A DNA stretch of 64,000 bases from Lycium barbarum (GCF_019175385.1 NC_083342.1:119164376-119228375), one strand, 5' to 3'; shown: positions 1-13,512, numbered from the stretch's first letter. Program-made: numbers and translations. The notes: generated from the letters alone by a model not told the origin.

Positions 1-1
1 G

Positions 2-820
2 AATTCACTCGTTTTATGGAAAAACTTGAAAGAAAGGTATGACCACCTGAAGATGGTCTTCCTCCCAAAAGCACAACATGAATGGATAAATCTAAGGTTA
101 CAAGATTTCAAATCAGTTATGAAGTATAACTCTGAGATGTTCAGAATTACTTCTATATTGACACTATGTGGAGAAAAGATTAGTGATTCTGATAATCTGG
201 AAAAGACGTTCTCCACTTTTCATGCCTCGAATGTGCTCCTGCAGCAGCAATATCGAGAGAAAGGTTTCACAAAGTATTGTGATTTGATTGCTCATCTTCT
301 TGTGGCTGAACAAAATAATGATTTGCTGATGAAAAATCACGAGAATCGACCTACTGGCGCTACACCACTACCCGAAGTGAATGAGGTGTATGCCCACTAC
401 TCCAGGCGTGGAAAAGGTCGTGGCCCCGGTCGTGGTCATGATAATAGTCGTGGTCGTGGTCGTTATAATGGTCAAAGAAGAAATTATTTTCCTGGTGTTA
501 ATCACTCTTCAAATAAAAATTACCACCAAAAGGGGAAAAAGAAGGATGATAGGCATGAAGTGTCAGAAGCACGTGGCTCAGAAAACAAATGCTATCGATG
601 TGGTGGAAGTGGACACTGGTCACGTACCTGTCGTACGGCAAAGCACTTGGTTGAGCTTTATCAGGCATCAATTAAAAGAAAAGAGAAAAATCTCGAAGCT
701 AATTTTATCTCTGAAAATCAAATTGACATCACACACTTGGATGTAGCAGATTTCTTTGAGCACCCTGAAGGAAAGATAAATCACTTGATTGGTCATGGTT
801 CTGTGGTTAGAGATGATTGA
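2..820 (+). pseudogene. copia gag polyprotein fragment
   Basis: Retrotransposon gag, which forms the virus-like particle and binds the element RNA. The frame is open from base 2, so the true start is outside the window. The N-terminal part is the helical gag domain of plant copia elements (a WKNLKERYDH-like stretch near the edge). A Gly/Arg-rich basic linker follows (about 405-475), then one zinc knuckle of C-x2-C-x4-H-x4-C type (CYRCGGSGHWSRTC, 589-630). In intact copia elements gag continues into pol in one frame. Here it ends at a TGA at 818-820 and pol resumes only at 1665, so the polyprotein is broken. Confidence 0.88.
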
Positions 821-1664
821 GTTGTTTATTTTAATCTTTACTAGTCGTAATAGTTAATGAATAAAAGACCATGTGACAGTAGCTGTTTACATGAGTACTA
901 TTTTTTAAATTTAGTCAGTTTGTTATAGTTAGTTATTAATAAAATTTTAATCTGATTTGTCGCGAGTAAATCATTAATGAAGGTGCAAATTCTATAACCA
1001 ATTTGGTTAAACATTATAACTGCAACAATTTTAATGTAAGTTATTGTGTCAGAATAGTGTGGCAACACAAAAATAAGAGCACTGCAGTGAGGTCCACTTA
1101 AAAAAAAAAAAAACCTTCATGTATATCCCATCACTTACGGACAACTTCCAATTTCATGCATTATCCAATCACTTATTGAGAACTTCCAACCCTACAATCC
1201 ATAAATATTGCAACAACCATGATAGAAAAATAATAGTGTAGCAAGATGGGACAGTGGTTAGCAAAGTATGAAACAGCTTTCTATGAAAGAGCTTCATACA
1301 TATAATAATACAGCTTTCTCGTAAATGCTTATTTTTCCTAACTAAAGAAAAGGAAATTATGGGTACATTACTATTTATAGCGATTGTTTACAGCCACTCT
1401 GTTAATCATAATTTTTAATTTCGAGTCCTTCTTTCGGTATAAAAAATTTTTGGTTATCCACAGAAATGTGTTATTAAATTAGTCTGTTGACCTAATAAGT
1501 TAAGTAAATATCCTAAATGATATATTGGCTTGGATTATTATATTGCAACGTTGTATTGGTATGTAGTTTCATTTGTTTATACAACTTTGGTTTGTATTTA
1601 ATTTACTGGAATTTCTAATACTTAGTATTTATTTTGCTTTGTTTGTGTCATTTCATTCGAAGAT

Positions 1665-4600
1665 ATGGATAACTCTCAAAGTAAGTTTGGATTAAAATTC
1701 AATTATGAAGACATATGTTTGATTGATTTTGCTACCACACACACGATCTTCAAGGACAAGAAATATTTTTCTCATTTACTTATGGGTAAGGCAAATGTTA
1801 ATACCATTTCTGGTAGTACTAATTTGATTAAAGGCTCCAGAAGAGCCGCTATAATTTTGCCTAAGGGAACAAAACTCATTATAAAGGATGCCATGTTCTC
1901 TCCTAAGTCCAGAAGGAACTTATTAAGTTTTAAAGATATCCGTCAAAATGGATACCATATTATAACAATGGATGAGATGAATCTCGAATATATTGGTATC
2001 ACCAAGGATGTCTCTGGCCAGAAAGTTGTTATAGAAAAGTTTCCTGCTTTGTCTTCTGGCTTATATTGGACAAAAATTGGAGTAATTGAGGCACATTCTG
2101 TCGTAAACCAGAAGTTTATGGACTCCAATACGTTTGTACTTTGGCATGATCGATTGGGACACCCTGGATCTATAATGATGAGACGAATTATAGAAAATTC
2201 AAATGGGCATCCATTAAAGAACCTGAAGATTCTTTTAAACAATGAATTTTCTTGCCCTTCTTGTTATCAAGGCAAGTTAATTATTAGGCCATCACCTACA
2301 AAGGTTGAGTTTGAATCCCCTGAATTTTTGGAACGTATACGTGGGGATATTTGTGGACCAATTCACCCCCCGAGTGGGTCATTTAGATATTTTATGGTCC
2401 TAATAGATGCTTCTTCTAGATGGTCTCATGTGTGCCTACTATCATCTCGCAACTTGGCGTTTGCGAAATTATTGGCACAAATAATTCGATTACGGGCACA
2501 ATTTCCTGATAATCCGATAAAGTCTATTCGCCTTGATAATGCTGCAGAGTTTTCATCCCAAACATTTAATGACTATTGTTTATCAATTGGGATAAGAGTT
2601 GAACATCTTGTAGCTCATGTTCACACTCAAAATGGCCTTGCAGAGTCATTAATTAAACGTTTGCAGTTGATTGCAAGACCATTACTCATGAAAACGAGGT
2701 TGCCCACGACTGTCTGGGGTCACGCTATTTTGCATGCAGCAACACTCGTTCGTCTCAGACCGACAAACTATCATAAATTTTCTCCGTTGCAATTGATTTT
2801 GGGTCAAGAACCTAATATATCCCATCTAAGAATTTTTAGATGTGCCGTATATGTGCCTGTAGCACCACCACATCGCACAAAGATGGGTCCCCAAAGAAGA
2901 TTAGGAATATATGTTGGGTTTGAATCGCTCTCCATTACTCGCTACCTTGAACCATTAACCGGAGATTTGTTCACTGCTCGATTTGCAGATTGTCAATTTG
3001 ATGAGACAATTTTCCCAAAATTAGGGGGAGAGAATAATGAAATAAAAGGAGAAATTTTGTGGAATAATTCATCATTGTCTCATCTTGATCCACGTGCTTC
3101 TATTTGTGAGCAAGAGGTTCAAAAGATTATTCACTTACAGAAAATAGCAAATCAAATGCCAGACGCATTTACAGATTTGAAAAGGATTACCAAATCACAT
3201 ATCCCTGCAGAGAATGTCCCGATTCGGATTGATTTTCCTGTAGGACCATCTACTAGTGTCATAGCAAACGAGTCCAAAGCACGCCAGAAGCGTGGTAGAC
3301 CATTGGGTTCTAAGGATCGAAATCCTAGAAAAAGAAAAACAAATGGTCAAGATGACACTACGAAAGAACCTCACAAAGAAATTCGAGATTTGAGCAATAG
3401 TGATATTCTTGAAGAAATCAATGAGCCTGAGACTCAAGAAAATGAGGAAATATCAATTAATCCAATTAATGTTGGGACTAATTTGAATAGATTGGAAATA
3501 AATGTGGATTATGTCTTTGCCTATAATGTTGCAACAAGAATTATGCAAGATAGTGAGGATCTTGAACCCCAATCTGTTAAAGAATACCAAGAAAGACGTG
3601 ATTGGCCAAAGTGGCAAGAGGCAATTCAATCAGAGTTAAACTCACTTACCAAACAGGAAGTTTTTGGACCTGTAGTCCAAACACCTAATGGCATTAAACC
3701 TGTTGGTTATAAATGGGTTTTTGTGCCAAAAAAAATGAGAAAAATGAGATATAAAGATATAAGGCACGCCTTGTTGCACAAGGATTTTCACAAAGGCCTG
3801 TTGTTGATTATGAAGAGACATACTCCCCTGTTATGGATACAATAACATTACGTTATCTCATTAGTTTCGTTGTCCATGAGATTCTTGAGATGCATTTGAT
3901 GGATGTAGTTACAACCTATCTATATGGATCACTTGAAAATGAAATATACATGAAAATCCCTGAAGGATTTAAGATGCTTGAAGCATGTAGTTCAAAGTCT
4001 CGGGAAATGTATTCAATCAGATTACAAAGATCATTGTATGGTTTGAAGCAATCCGGGCGCATGTGGTATAACCGCCTTAGTGAATATTTGTTAAAGGAAG
4101 GCTATACAAATGATGCAATTTGCCCGTGTGTTTTTATAAAGAAAGTAATATCAGAGTTTGTTGTACTTGCTGTATATGTTGACGACATACACCTTATTGG
4201 AACTCCTGCAGAGCTCAAAAAGGCAATTGATTATTTAGAGAAGGAATTTGAGATGAAAGATCTTGGAAAGACAAAATTATGCCTTGGTTTGCAAATTGAA
4301 CATTTGACAAATGGCATTTTTGTCCATCAATCTGCCTATACAGAGAAAGTGTTGAAACGATTTTATATGGATGAAGCACATCCATTAAGTACTCCGATGG
4401 TTGTTCGATCACTTGATGCAAATAAAGATCCGTTCCGACCTCAAGAAAAGAATGAGGAAATTTTTGGTCTATAAGTACCATATCTTAGTGCAATTGGTGC
4501 ACTAATGTATCTTGCCAATACCACAAGGCCTGACATAGCATTTTCAATTAATGTATTAGCGAGACATAGTTGTGCTCCTACAAGGAGACACTGAAACGGA

Positions 4601-5194
4601 ATTAAACACATATTGAGGTATCTAAAGGGGACTATCGATTTGGGCTTATTTTATTCTAGCAATTGCAGTCCCGATCTTGTTGGTTATGCCGATGCAGGGT
4701 ATTTATCTGACCCATATAAAGCTAGATCTCAAACAGGCTATGTATTTATTTATGGGGGCGCTGCCATATCTTGGCAATCTACAAAGCAGTCTATTGTGGC
4801 TACCTCATCAAATCATGCTGAGATAATAGCTATTCATGAAGCGAGCAGTGAAGTTGTGTGGCTAAGGTCAATGAGACATCCCATTCGAGAAAAGTGTGGT
4901 TTGAAATGTGATAAAATACCCACAATCTTATATGAAGATAATGCAGCATGTATTGCCCAATTGAAAGGAGGTTTCATAAAAGGAGATAGAACGAAGCATA
5001 TTTCACCAAAGTTATTCTTCACACATGATCTCCAGAAGAATGGTGATATTGATGTGCAACAAATCCGTTCAAGTGACAACCCTGCAGATTTGTTCACCAA
5101 ATCTTTACCAACTTCAACTCTTGAGAAGATGATATTCAAGATTGGAATGCGAAGACTCCGACATCTGAATTTTGGTCTTTGTCGGGGGGAATGA
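1665..5194 (+). pseudogene. copia pol remnant: protease, integrase, RT, RNase H
   Basis: Three open blocks in shifted frames (1665-3845, 3833-4474, 4613-5194) give one pol in the standard order. The protease active-site region reads LIDFATTH; plant copia proteases normally have Asp-Ser/Thr-Gly/Ala, so Phe replaces the Ser/Thr. The GAG-pre-integrase zinc finger has LWHDRLGHPG and CPSCYQGK. The integrase core keeps Asp (RGDICGP), Asp (RLDNAAEF) and Glu (QNGLAES). RT keeps the catalytic YVDD (about 4178). RNase H keeps GYADAGY and the C-terminal SSDNPADLFTKSLPTS signature. The frameshift near 3740 and two stops make it non-functional. Confidence 0.93.
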
Positions 5195-5399
5195 AATACG
5201 TGTTGTACTCTTTTTCCCTTAACCAAGGTTTTGTCCCATTGGGTTTTTCTTGGTAAGGTTTTTAATGAGGCAGCTCTCAAAGCGTATTACTAGATATGTG
5301 TACTCTTTTTCCTTTACTATGACTTTTTCCCACAGGTTTTTTTTTCTAATAAGATTTTAACGAGGCACGTCATCTAATAAATGGACATCCAAGGGGGAG

Positions 5400-5654
5400 T
5401 GTTATGAAATGATAGTGGATGTCCATTAGTGGAGATAGTGGACATTAGTGGAGATAGTGTTGATGACAAAGTCATGATGATGTTGCCATGTGAGCCCATA
5501 TGACCATCATTGTATTGTATGAGGCTATATATATCCATTCATTCTGTTGATGGATGGTAGAATATAAATTAGTAAAACAAAGTATTCTTCGTTTCTCTCT
5601 TTGTGTGTGAGTCATACTACTTACTTATTTTAGTGCTTATATTATTTTATAACA
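5400..5654 (+). repeat. 3' LTR of the copia element
   Basis: It begins TGTTAT and ends ATAACA, the short inverted repeats that bound copia LTRs, and lies directly after the polypurine tract. It is 255 bp long. It contains a TATA-like GCTATATATATCC at about 5523 and a pyrimidine-rich segment downstream, consistent with a promoter and R region. The 5' LTR is outside the window, so insertion age cannot be estimated. Confidence 0.85.
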
Positions 5655-7084
5655 AAATCTATTTTATTTTAATATATAAGTATTTTAAGTATGTTGTTAT
5701 ACAATAATTTCATTTGCTCCCACTAATTGGTTGATACGCATGTGGTAAAGAATCCATCATTATTGATTTAATTGTTTGATTTTCTAAGCACTTTTTTTTT
5801 TAACATTGTTTGTTTTTTTAATATGGGATTCATTTTTTTTTAATATTACTTGATTTTGTTAATATGGGGTTCACTTTTTTTCTTCTCTTTTTTTTAATAT
5901 TGGTTAGTGTTTAATATGGGGTTCACAATTTTTTTTAATATTAGTACTCCATTTACTATTTCTTGAACAATGTGAAAGGTTCAAAGTAGATAAGTAAAAG
6001 TGAACGGAGGGAGCAGTAATTTATTTTTGCATGTACAATTTAATGTATTTATCCGCAACATGACCTCTCTTCTTTACATGTGTCAGATGTTGCATGGAAA
6101 AATGGACCTAGCTATGGGTCCTTCCATTGAGAAACAAAGTACATCAAGGACATTTGTTTCATAATTAAATGAGCTGAATTTTTTGGTCAAAACAGTAGAA
6201 GGTATTTTTTTTAAAAGAAATTGGAAAACGGACGACCAAACTCTATAGAAACTCATGTTTCTATGGAGTAGTAATTATTTAAGGAAAAGGGTCACAACTT
6301 TAATTCCATTCTATAATTAAGCGACAAGTAGCAACTAACGGGTATGGATATTTACCACCAGCCAAGGTTTCAGGCCAACAAGTCATATGATGCACATAAA
6401 TACCCCCACCTTACATCAGTGGCAGAGCTATATCCCTGTTCAAGAGCGAAATGTTTTGTAGACATGTAAAAAGATATTTGTACATGTACTATGTGTTGAG
6501 TTCCTTAAATTTTTTGTATTTTTATTTTTTTATACTTCTGACTTTTCATAGTGAAAATTCTGATTTCCCGCTGCTTCTCGTTGCCCATATTTTGAGGTCA
6601 TTGTATTAGGGGCTGTGAAGATAGGTTAGATGATGAGGCCAGCAAATATTTGTCTTATAGACATAAATGCATGTCGTTGGCTTTATTGGATTCGTGTCAA
6701 ACTTGGCTTACAGACCTTCAATGGAATTAGGTTTATTTCCATGTAGTACTTGTAACAGCCAAGGTAGGGTGAGGCAGACGCTTATCAATTGTTCAATGTT
6801 CATAAATGATACGACATTCATCTATCGTACATTGTTGTGTTGAAACACTTTTCAACAAGGTGTGAGAACATTGTACTTGGAGAAGAATCCCAATTAAGCA
6901 TAAACGCGTATAATAACTTCCTAAAGGGGTCGTTAATTTGGTACGTATTTACGTACTAATTATGCGGGGATTACTATGTAGAAATTGTTATATAGCGGAT
7001 CATCATGATAAAGGGATTAATATCATTAGTCGGTGAATAATAATGTACAAATTTTTTACACGTTCAGGACAATACATAGAATGT
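5655..7084. other. intergenic, no gene seen
   Basis: No supported coding frame. At 5822, 5860 and 5916 there are three copies of AATATGGGRTTCA followed by T-runs. At about 5946-6012 a short segment starts CTCCATTTACT and ends GAACGGAGGGAG, resembling degenerate Stowaway MITE ends. The rest (6013-7084) shows nothing I can classify. Confidence 0.5.
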
Positions 7085-7847
7085 TATACAGTCAAACCCC
7101 TCTATAACAGCATCGTTGGGTCCAAATTTTTTTCGCTGTTATAGAGAGTTGTTGTTATACACCTATAACAGCATTTGCCATTTATAGGCAAAAAAAATGC
7201 ATAAAACCTATGCTTTTTATTTTTAATATTATAAAAAATAACAAATTATTTAAAATTTAAATCTCAAAGATATGAATACGTCACTAACTAAACATTTAAG
7301 AAAGTTAATGCAATTTCAATAAATTCATAACTGAATGTATAAAGTTTTAAGCTCTAAGACACACATTATAAATCTACAGAAATATAGTATATTAAAATAT
7401 CAAATTAAATATTTTTCCATGAAGCTCTTTTATTGATTGTAATAAAACAATGATATTCATATGTATATTAAATAAAGTTATAGAAGACAGTGATATTCTT
7501 AGATTACAAATATGTATTCATATGTAATATTCTGTCATAAATATAGTATATTAAAGTATCAAATTAAATATTTGATGAAAATCTATACACTTATTATTGG
7601 TAATGATATATATTCTATTTTTTATAAAGATAATTAACTACTATATTACCCAAAAAAGCAGATAGTTGTTATATGGGAGGTAATTTTACAAAGAGCGTAC
7701 TGTCATAAAATTGGTCGTTGCCGTTATAAGTAAAATGTTGTTATGAAAAGTAAAATATAACATAAAAGATCGGTTCCGAAAAATCTTAGCTGTTATAGAG
7801 AGGTATTGCTATACGCGGATGCCGTTATAGAGAGGTCTGACTATATA
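7085..7847. mobile_element. TIR DNA transposon, non-autonomous, about 0.76 kb
   Basis: The left end TATACAGTCAAACCCCTCT is matched, inverted, by the right end AGAGAGGTCTGACTATATA. The match continues inward (CTATAACAGCAT against ATGCCGTTATAG), giving imperfect TIRs of about 30 bp. Further diverged copies of the CTGTTATAGAG core lie just inside each end (about 7134-7146 and 7790-7802), so the ends are subterminally repetitive. The interior is A/T-rich with no transposase frame. TA flanks the ends on both sides, but the surrounding sequence is itself TA-rich, so the target-site duplication and superfamily are uncertain. Confidence 0.7.
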
Positions 7848-8619
7848 TGTAGGGATTATTTACTTTAAGATCACTTTTATCCTCAAATGCTTTTATCGTT
7901 TTATAGCTAATTTATGTCTTCTTATTCTGTATTTTAGCTCGCATAAATATATAATACAAAAACCCTCACATGATATAATGCGCGTATTATTCAATACGGT
8001 ACCATTCGCACATTAATAATGGGAGGATTATTTGCTTCTTGTAGGCCAACCAAATACTGTGAGAATTAGTTATGCTCAAATTATATTGCTTTAATTCCGC
8101 TCAACCAAACACAATAGTACATATCATTTTGTGCGAGATCTTATATTAGAGATTATTTTCTCTAACCTCTCCAACAAAACGAATAAGTGTTTTATATATT
8201 ATTTCTACTAAGATATATAGATAGTTTATAATATCGTCAATTATGACAAAACTTGTATCCAGAACTAATTAGTTAATTATCATGTAATTGTATACTCATT
8301 CTAAAAGAAATTATCAAGTAATTATAAAGTAGATTAACATATAAAAAATGTTAACAGTTATCATTACAAGTTAGAATATCTGATATTGATGCTATTTGTT
8401 AATATATCATTAGAACTCGACGGTTTAGAGTTTATCTTCCAATTAATGCCCATAATGGTGTTTTTATAGGAAATGTTAGGGCTTCGGATTAGACTAGCTA
8501 ATGGACCGACTCACTTAACTAGCACCCCTTATAGGTGTATTAGGCCCAAAAGATACTTTTTCTTGCACAAAGATATCAATTGCATAAGTATATAAGAAGT
8601 GAAACTTACGTAAACATCT
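7848..8619. other. intergenic, A/T-rich, no gene seen
   Basis: No coding frame of note, no inverted termini and no recognisable RNA gene. Confidence 0.5.
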
Positions 8620-9880
8620 ACTTTTAATAGCTTCTAACAATTTATAACTACTTTTTCTATATTTACAAATCGTAGCTAGTTTTTGTTGTATTCGGTTGAA
8701 TTTCGTGTTTTTGAAATATAGGGAAATACACGGAAATACAAAATCCGGCAGAGTTCGTATTTTTGAAATACACTGAAATACAAAATCTAGCAGAGTAAAA
8801 ATAGGCTGTATTTATGGAACAGATTCTCTTCTTTCATTTTAAAGGCCCATTTTAAATGGTAAGTCAAATTAAATCAACCATGTATGACACATAACTGTTG
8901 AAGTTCCATAACAATCCACGTTTCTCTCTCCAAATTACTCCATTCCAAATGCAGAAAAATATACACTGAAATACAATTAAATATGGTTGATTGTATGTGT
9001 ATATACAATGGAATACAATGAAATATATCAGAAACTGTTTCATAAATTAGAAATACATTGAAATACAACGAAATATACTGAAACAGTACACTGAAATATA
9101 CTGAAACGTTTTATCAAACACTTGGTGGGCATGAAGCTCCACAACTCTCATCGGAGGTGGAGTATGCGTTGAATTCATACCGGAGGGGCGGTAGAAATAA
9201 CGTCGTTATCAATCGCAACTTTTAATCATTCTAAGAGTAGCAACCACATAAATCATTCTTCTTTCTTCATTTTCAATTACACACGCGTTTGTTTTTATTT
9301 CAAAGATTAGAGTAAACAATAAATGCTGAAAAATGTACAGAGCAAAATATTGAAGAGTTTCCACTACTAGTCCGAAATTGAAGTCGGTAGTGGTGGTTAT
9401 AATGGAGTTCCATCAAATGATCCCAGTTTTGCAAATTCTAGAACTACATATCTAATGGTAAAATTATACCCAAAGAAAAAGGGGAAGGGAAAAAAGAAAA
9501 AGAAATAGCAGATGAAAAAGAGATGGGTTGGTTCGTCAAAAAACAAGTGACGAAGAAAATTTCGAAAGAGATTGACGAGAAGGTTTCGCGGGATAATGAA
9601 ATTGAGGGGAAGGAGAATAGAGGCTGGAGATAGAGAAAGGGAGGGAGAGAGGCGGCAGTGAGGGGAAGGGGAAAGAGGAGAGAGAATTTTTTTAGGGTTT
9701 GGAGAAGATGATAAATCTTAAATTTGTAGTGGGGGAGAATAAAGAGGTACATATATTTCAAAAGTTACTGGATCAGTTATGAAATGTAATTTTGGAAAAA
9801 TAAAGCTACAAAAATTAAATAAAAAATAAGGTAGTTATTATTCATAAATAAGTCTTAGAGGTAGCTATGACATGTAAATT
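8620..9880 (+). repeat. TGTATT/AAATACA-rich composite repeat, copy 1
   Basis: The block opens with TTTATAACTACTTTTTCTAT. It carries many short GAAATACA/TGTATTT words (about 8690-9110), then a purine-rich GGGAGGGAGAGAGGCGGC-type segment (about 9470-9700), and ends near AGGTAGCTATGACATG at about 9852. The same architecture recurs at about 15440-16420 in the same orientation and at about 53060-54115 in inverse orientation. The reverse-strand open frame across the purine-rich block is a compositional shadow. Boundaries are approximate and I could not find a target-site duplication. Confidence 0.5.
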
Positions 9881-10420
9881 TCATATAAGAATCAATAGAA
9901 ACATGAATAACTCTAAAATACTAGTATTTTATCATTTCGTTTGCTTCTTAATCAGGATATTTGAATATTAGAAATGTTGGACAAAAATACGTGAAGTTGT
10001 ACACGTTAGCCTATTCTTACATTATCATAGCAGAGAGATCGCAATCTTTAAAGATATGATCTTCAAGTTAATCTTTTAATTATTATCCATTTTGAAGAGA
10101 TACATAAGTATACAAGGGAGTCTTTTTTTTACCTTGCAATTATACTTTTCTAACTAATTGCAATAAGAGAACATGGGAGGTACTAAAATATATTGATTAA
10201 ATTAAATAGATATAGTTGCAAATAAGGTGTATTTTATGAAGCGAATTGTTTTAGGGGCTAAGTGCAACATGAGAACATTACGATTTTAAAAACTTGAGCA
10301 AGAAAAGAGAGTACTATTGTTTAAATAAACTTGTAGGGTTTATTTTCATCTGAAAGGATATATTGTATAATTATTTAGTCATTTTCATAATTTAGTGTCA
10401 TCCGGCAAAAAGTCCATTCA
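9881..10420. other. intergenic, no gene seen
   Basis: A/T-rich sequence with no supported frame or repeat structure. Confidence 0.5.
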
Positions 10421-10748
10421 TCTATATCTATATATAATATAAAGCTAGGCATATACAATCCTATGTGACACCTCTATATGACCTCCATTGGCATTTATCT
10501 TTTTTTGACTTTTTCACTCATTTCTTTTACTTATTTTATTTTAAAAAATCATCTCCATAACTTATACCTCTTAATTGCTCCATTAGTAATACTAATTTAG
10601 CCACATTACAAATTGCAATAACACCCAAATTAATGTTTGTCTGAGCAGCCCACGTAGCAGCACAACATAAATATAGAGCATCCATTAACTATTCCTCCAT
10701 CTTTTCCTATTCTATTGTGTGTGTATATATATACTCCTATTCTATTGC

Positions 10749-10817
<69 letters not shown>

Positions 10818-13511
10818 GATAAGGTGATGTGACACCTCCCTTTGGCCAGCATTCATATTTATCTTTTTTTTCATTTTTTAATTCATTTTTGTACATAATC
10901 TACTAACTAAATAGATTAAAAAAATCCTCACAAAATAAATATGTCACTTAATTAGCCCACGTAGCAATAACCAATGGTGATCTTTATGACCTTCTCATTT
11001 AATTATAATAAACGTGCTATGTTTTTAAAAAAACTAAAAGTCTTCTCTTTAACTTTGTTAACCAATGGAAAAAATAAGAACAACCCATTTATCTTCCCTT
11101 AGTAAGCCCAAAAGTCATTAGTCAACCTACTATTTTTTTTTGACCTGCTAAATGAATTAAATGGATAAAGAACGTGGATGAATGTGATACTTATTTGATT
11201 GAATTCAATATATAATAAATGTGATATTCATTAGAATGTAAATGATACATAATTTAATTGAGAAAAAAACGAAATGTCATCGGCTACTATATAAGTCATT
11301 CAACAAGGATTAAGCCAATCAAACAAATTCCCCTACAAAAAAAATGGCACCACGCCCAAATATTTAGAACTATTGATCTCTTCTATATAATGCTTAATTG
11401 CTTATGGTGGTGTGAGGAAGAAGATAGGGAGGAAAGAAAAAAGAAAGAAGGAGCGATAGCACTAATAATATTCGGAATATATTAGTATTGGGTGATATGA
11501 TTCAAGTTGTGACGGCCGGATATTAAATAGTATTCAAAAACTTACTGCAGATTCAAGGAAATAGAAATATGAAGGCAAGAAGGAAGAAGGATGAAAAATT
11601 CACGCATCATTTACCTACGAAATTAATGGATTGAGTTTGATTTTTTTTTTTACGTTTTCATCTTTTTTCCACCGTCCCTATAGGAGTAGTAAAGAAGTAT
11701 AGAACACTTTTTTGGTTGTTGACCAACAGAAATCATAGGAAGAAAAAATGCAGAATCTACGCAATATTTTTTTCCTAAGTTGTACTTTTAACTTCATTTC
11801 TTCTTTCCATATGAAAAGCTAGAAATTAAGCTCTTTGATAAGAATGACAAAGAATTGAATGGGTGAATAACACAAATAGCTATTTAGAGTTGGTAGAATG
11901 TGAGAAAAAAAGGTTCAGTGAATTACGTCATTTAAATTATATTAGTAATGAAAAAAAAAATCATCGGAAATGTTAGTAATTTGTGACTACTCACTGTGTA
12001 AGTAGATTTCATGCCTTTTATTTTAGGTGTAAGTATGCATATATTCGCGCTGACATCTTTTCAGTTTTGAAGTTCACAACTCAAGTGATGTGGTCATAAG
12101 AAAAGTGAGGTGGCATGTCTGATAGAGTAGAAAAATTATATATCTTTTTTCTCATTTTTTTTAAATTTTCATCCTAATCTTTCCGTTTATTTTATCTTAT
12201 AAGTTCATAACTCACACCTTTATCTCCGTAATTTTTATTCTTAATGATATTCATAACTCTCAATTCCTTTAATTTCATGTCCATAACCTCCGAGAAATTG
12301 ATGTATAAATTTATGATTAATCTTGAGAGAAAAGATTAAAAAATGACTCAATTTGATTCGGTCTAAAATCACTTATTCTTGAGTAAGACACTTTTTTCTC
12401 ACATGAACTTCGACCTAACAAATGTCAAATCTTACGCGAAGTTGCTGATTTTAATGGTTTTTTTTTAATTTCTTATTATACTGTGAATTTTTTTGGGTAA
12501 ATGTTGAAGAAGCATATCTGATGGAAGACAAAAAATTATCCAAGATATAAGTCAAACGGAAACAAGATATATGCTATTTAAACTATATTCCATTTCATTA
12601 ATCAAGATTGTTCGATTTGAAGCTATAAGTTCATGCACCAATTTAGTTTCTCAGATATCAAATGCAATGAAGATTTTATAGTAAAAATAATAATTAGATA
12701 AATACCAATTCACCATTTAGAGATATGAATATGTTTTGAAGTAGCTAAACCATATATTGGTTCAGACTTAAAAGTTGCTTCCCAATTGAATATTAAGACT
12801 TAGAGGTGCTTCTCTACATGTTGCATTTTTTTTTTTTAAGTGAAACAGTTTTGTCCTCCTTCGTTGCAAAGAAGTAAGAACCATTTTTGTTTGCACTTAG
12901 AAAGTTTAAAATACGTAATCAATAAGAAATTATGGGAGAATGAAAAACGTTTGATGCCATAAAAGATCAAAAATGATTTTTTAGCATCTAATAAATAATA
13001 TTATAGCAGAAAAGAAGAATCTGGATAGCTATGTTTAAAGACTTTTGAGTTCTTTAAAATAAGGCACATACAAAAAATAATGTTCATAAAAAATAGGATT
13101 ATTAATTACTTATAGTAAATGATATTTATAATTAATAACGGTAAATAATAATCCGATATAATAATAAATACTGTAACTTTTATGGTGGAATAGGAAAAGT
13201 AATTAGGTGTATTAGAATAACTATAGTGCAAGAGGAAAAGTTAAGTAAAACTTTTCGAATTTCTAGTATAAGCTACACATAAATTGATGTCGCAATCAAA
13301 TTAAAACTACCAAAAGTGGGAGGCTTTTATTTAGATATATTTTTTTGGTTTTTATATATTTATTTGTGGAGCTTTTTCATATATGTGTGTGTGTGTGTGA
13401 GTTTTTGAGAGTATTAAAAAAATTTCTTTTATATCTAGATTAATTTAAAAAAAAACTGTTTCGTGATTTTTTTAATCTCTAACCGCGCAAAGCGCGGATA
13501 AGTTAGACTAG
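10421..13511 (+). mobile_element. candidate non-autonomous Helitron, about 3.1 kb
   Basis: The 3' end has the Helitron signature: a GC hairpin CCGCGC-AAA-GCGCGG (13483-13497), a 10-nt spacer, then CTAG followed by T (13508-13512). The proposed 5' end is TCTATATCTATATA directly after an A at 10420, matching insertion between A and T. No Rep/helicase frame is present. Internally, GTGACACCTC followed by a T-rich stretch occurs twice (about 10467 and 10829) and a related GTGGCATG segment occurs near 12110, suggesting nested or rearranged Helitron ends. The 3' end is well supported. The 5' end is a guess among several TC starts. Confidence 0.55.
10750..10812. repeat. (AT)n microsatellite
   Basis: About 31 uninterrupted AT units inside the candidate Helitron. 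It is likely to be length-polymorphic. Confidence 0.95.
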
Positions 13512-13512
13512 T
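13483..13512 (+). other. Helitron 3' hairpin and CTAG-T terminus
   Basis: A perfect 6-bp GC stem with an AAA loop (13483-13497) is followed by ATAAGTTAGA, CTAG and T. This spacing matches the transposition terminator of plant Helitrons. Confidence 0.65.

Larger units (their letters stand above)
1..5654 (+). mobile_element. Ty1/copia LTR retrotransposon, decayed, 5' part outside the window
   Basis: Domains run in copia order: gag with a CCHC knuckle, protease remnant, integrase, reverse transcriptase, RNase H, polypurine tract, 3' LTR. The gag frame is open to the left edge, so the 5' LTR and primer-binding site lie outside. The element is not autonomous. Gag ends in a stop at 818-820, about 840 bases without a usable frame precede pol, RT is frameshifted near 3740, and stops separate RT from RNase H (about 4472 and 4591). 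The purine-rich tract AAGGGGGAG directly precedes the LTR at 5400. I recognise the superfamily but not the lineage. Confidence 0.93.

Noticed and set aside
9444..9761. A 105-codon reverse-strand frame rich in F, S, L and P.
   Set aside because: It is a shadow of a purine-rich repeat tract with no domain or conserved neighbour.
10750..10812. A CRISPR-like or otherwise structured repeat array.
   Set aside because: It is a simple AT microsatellite. No direct repeats with unique spacers occur anywhere in the window.
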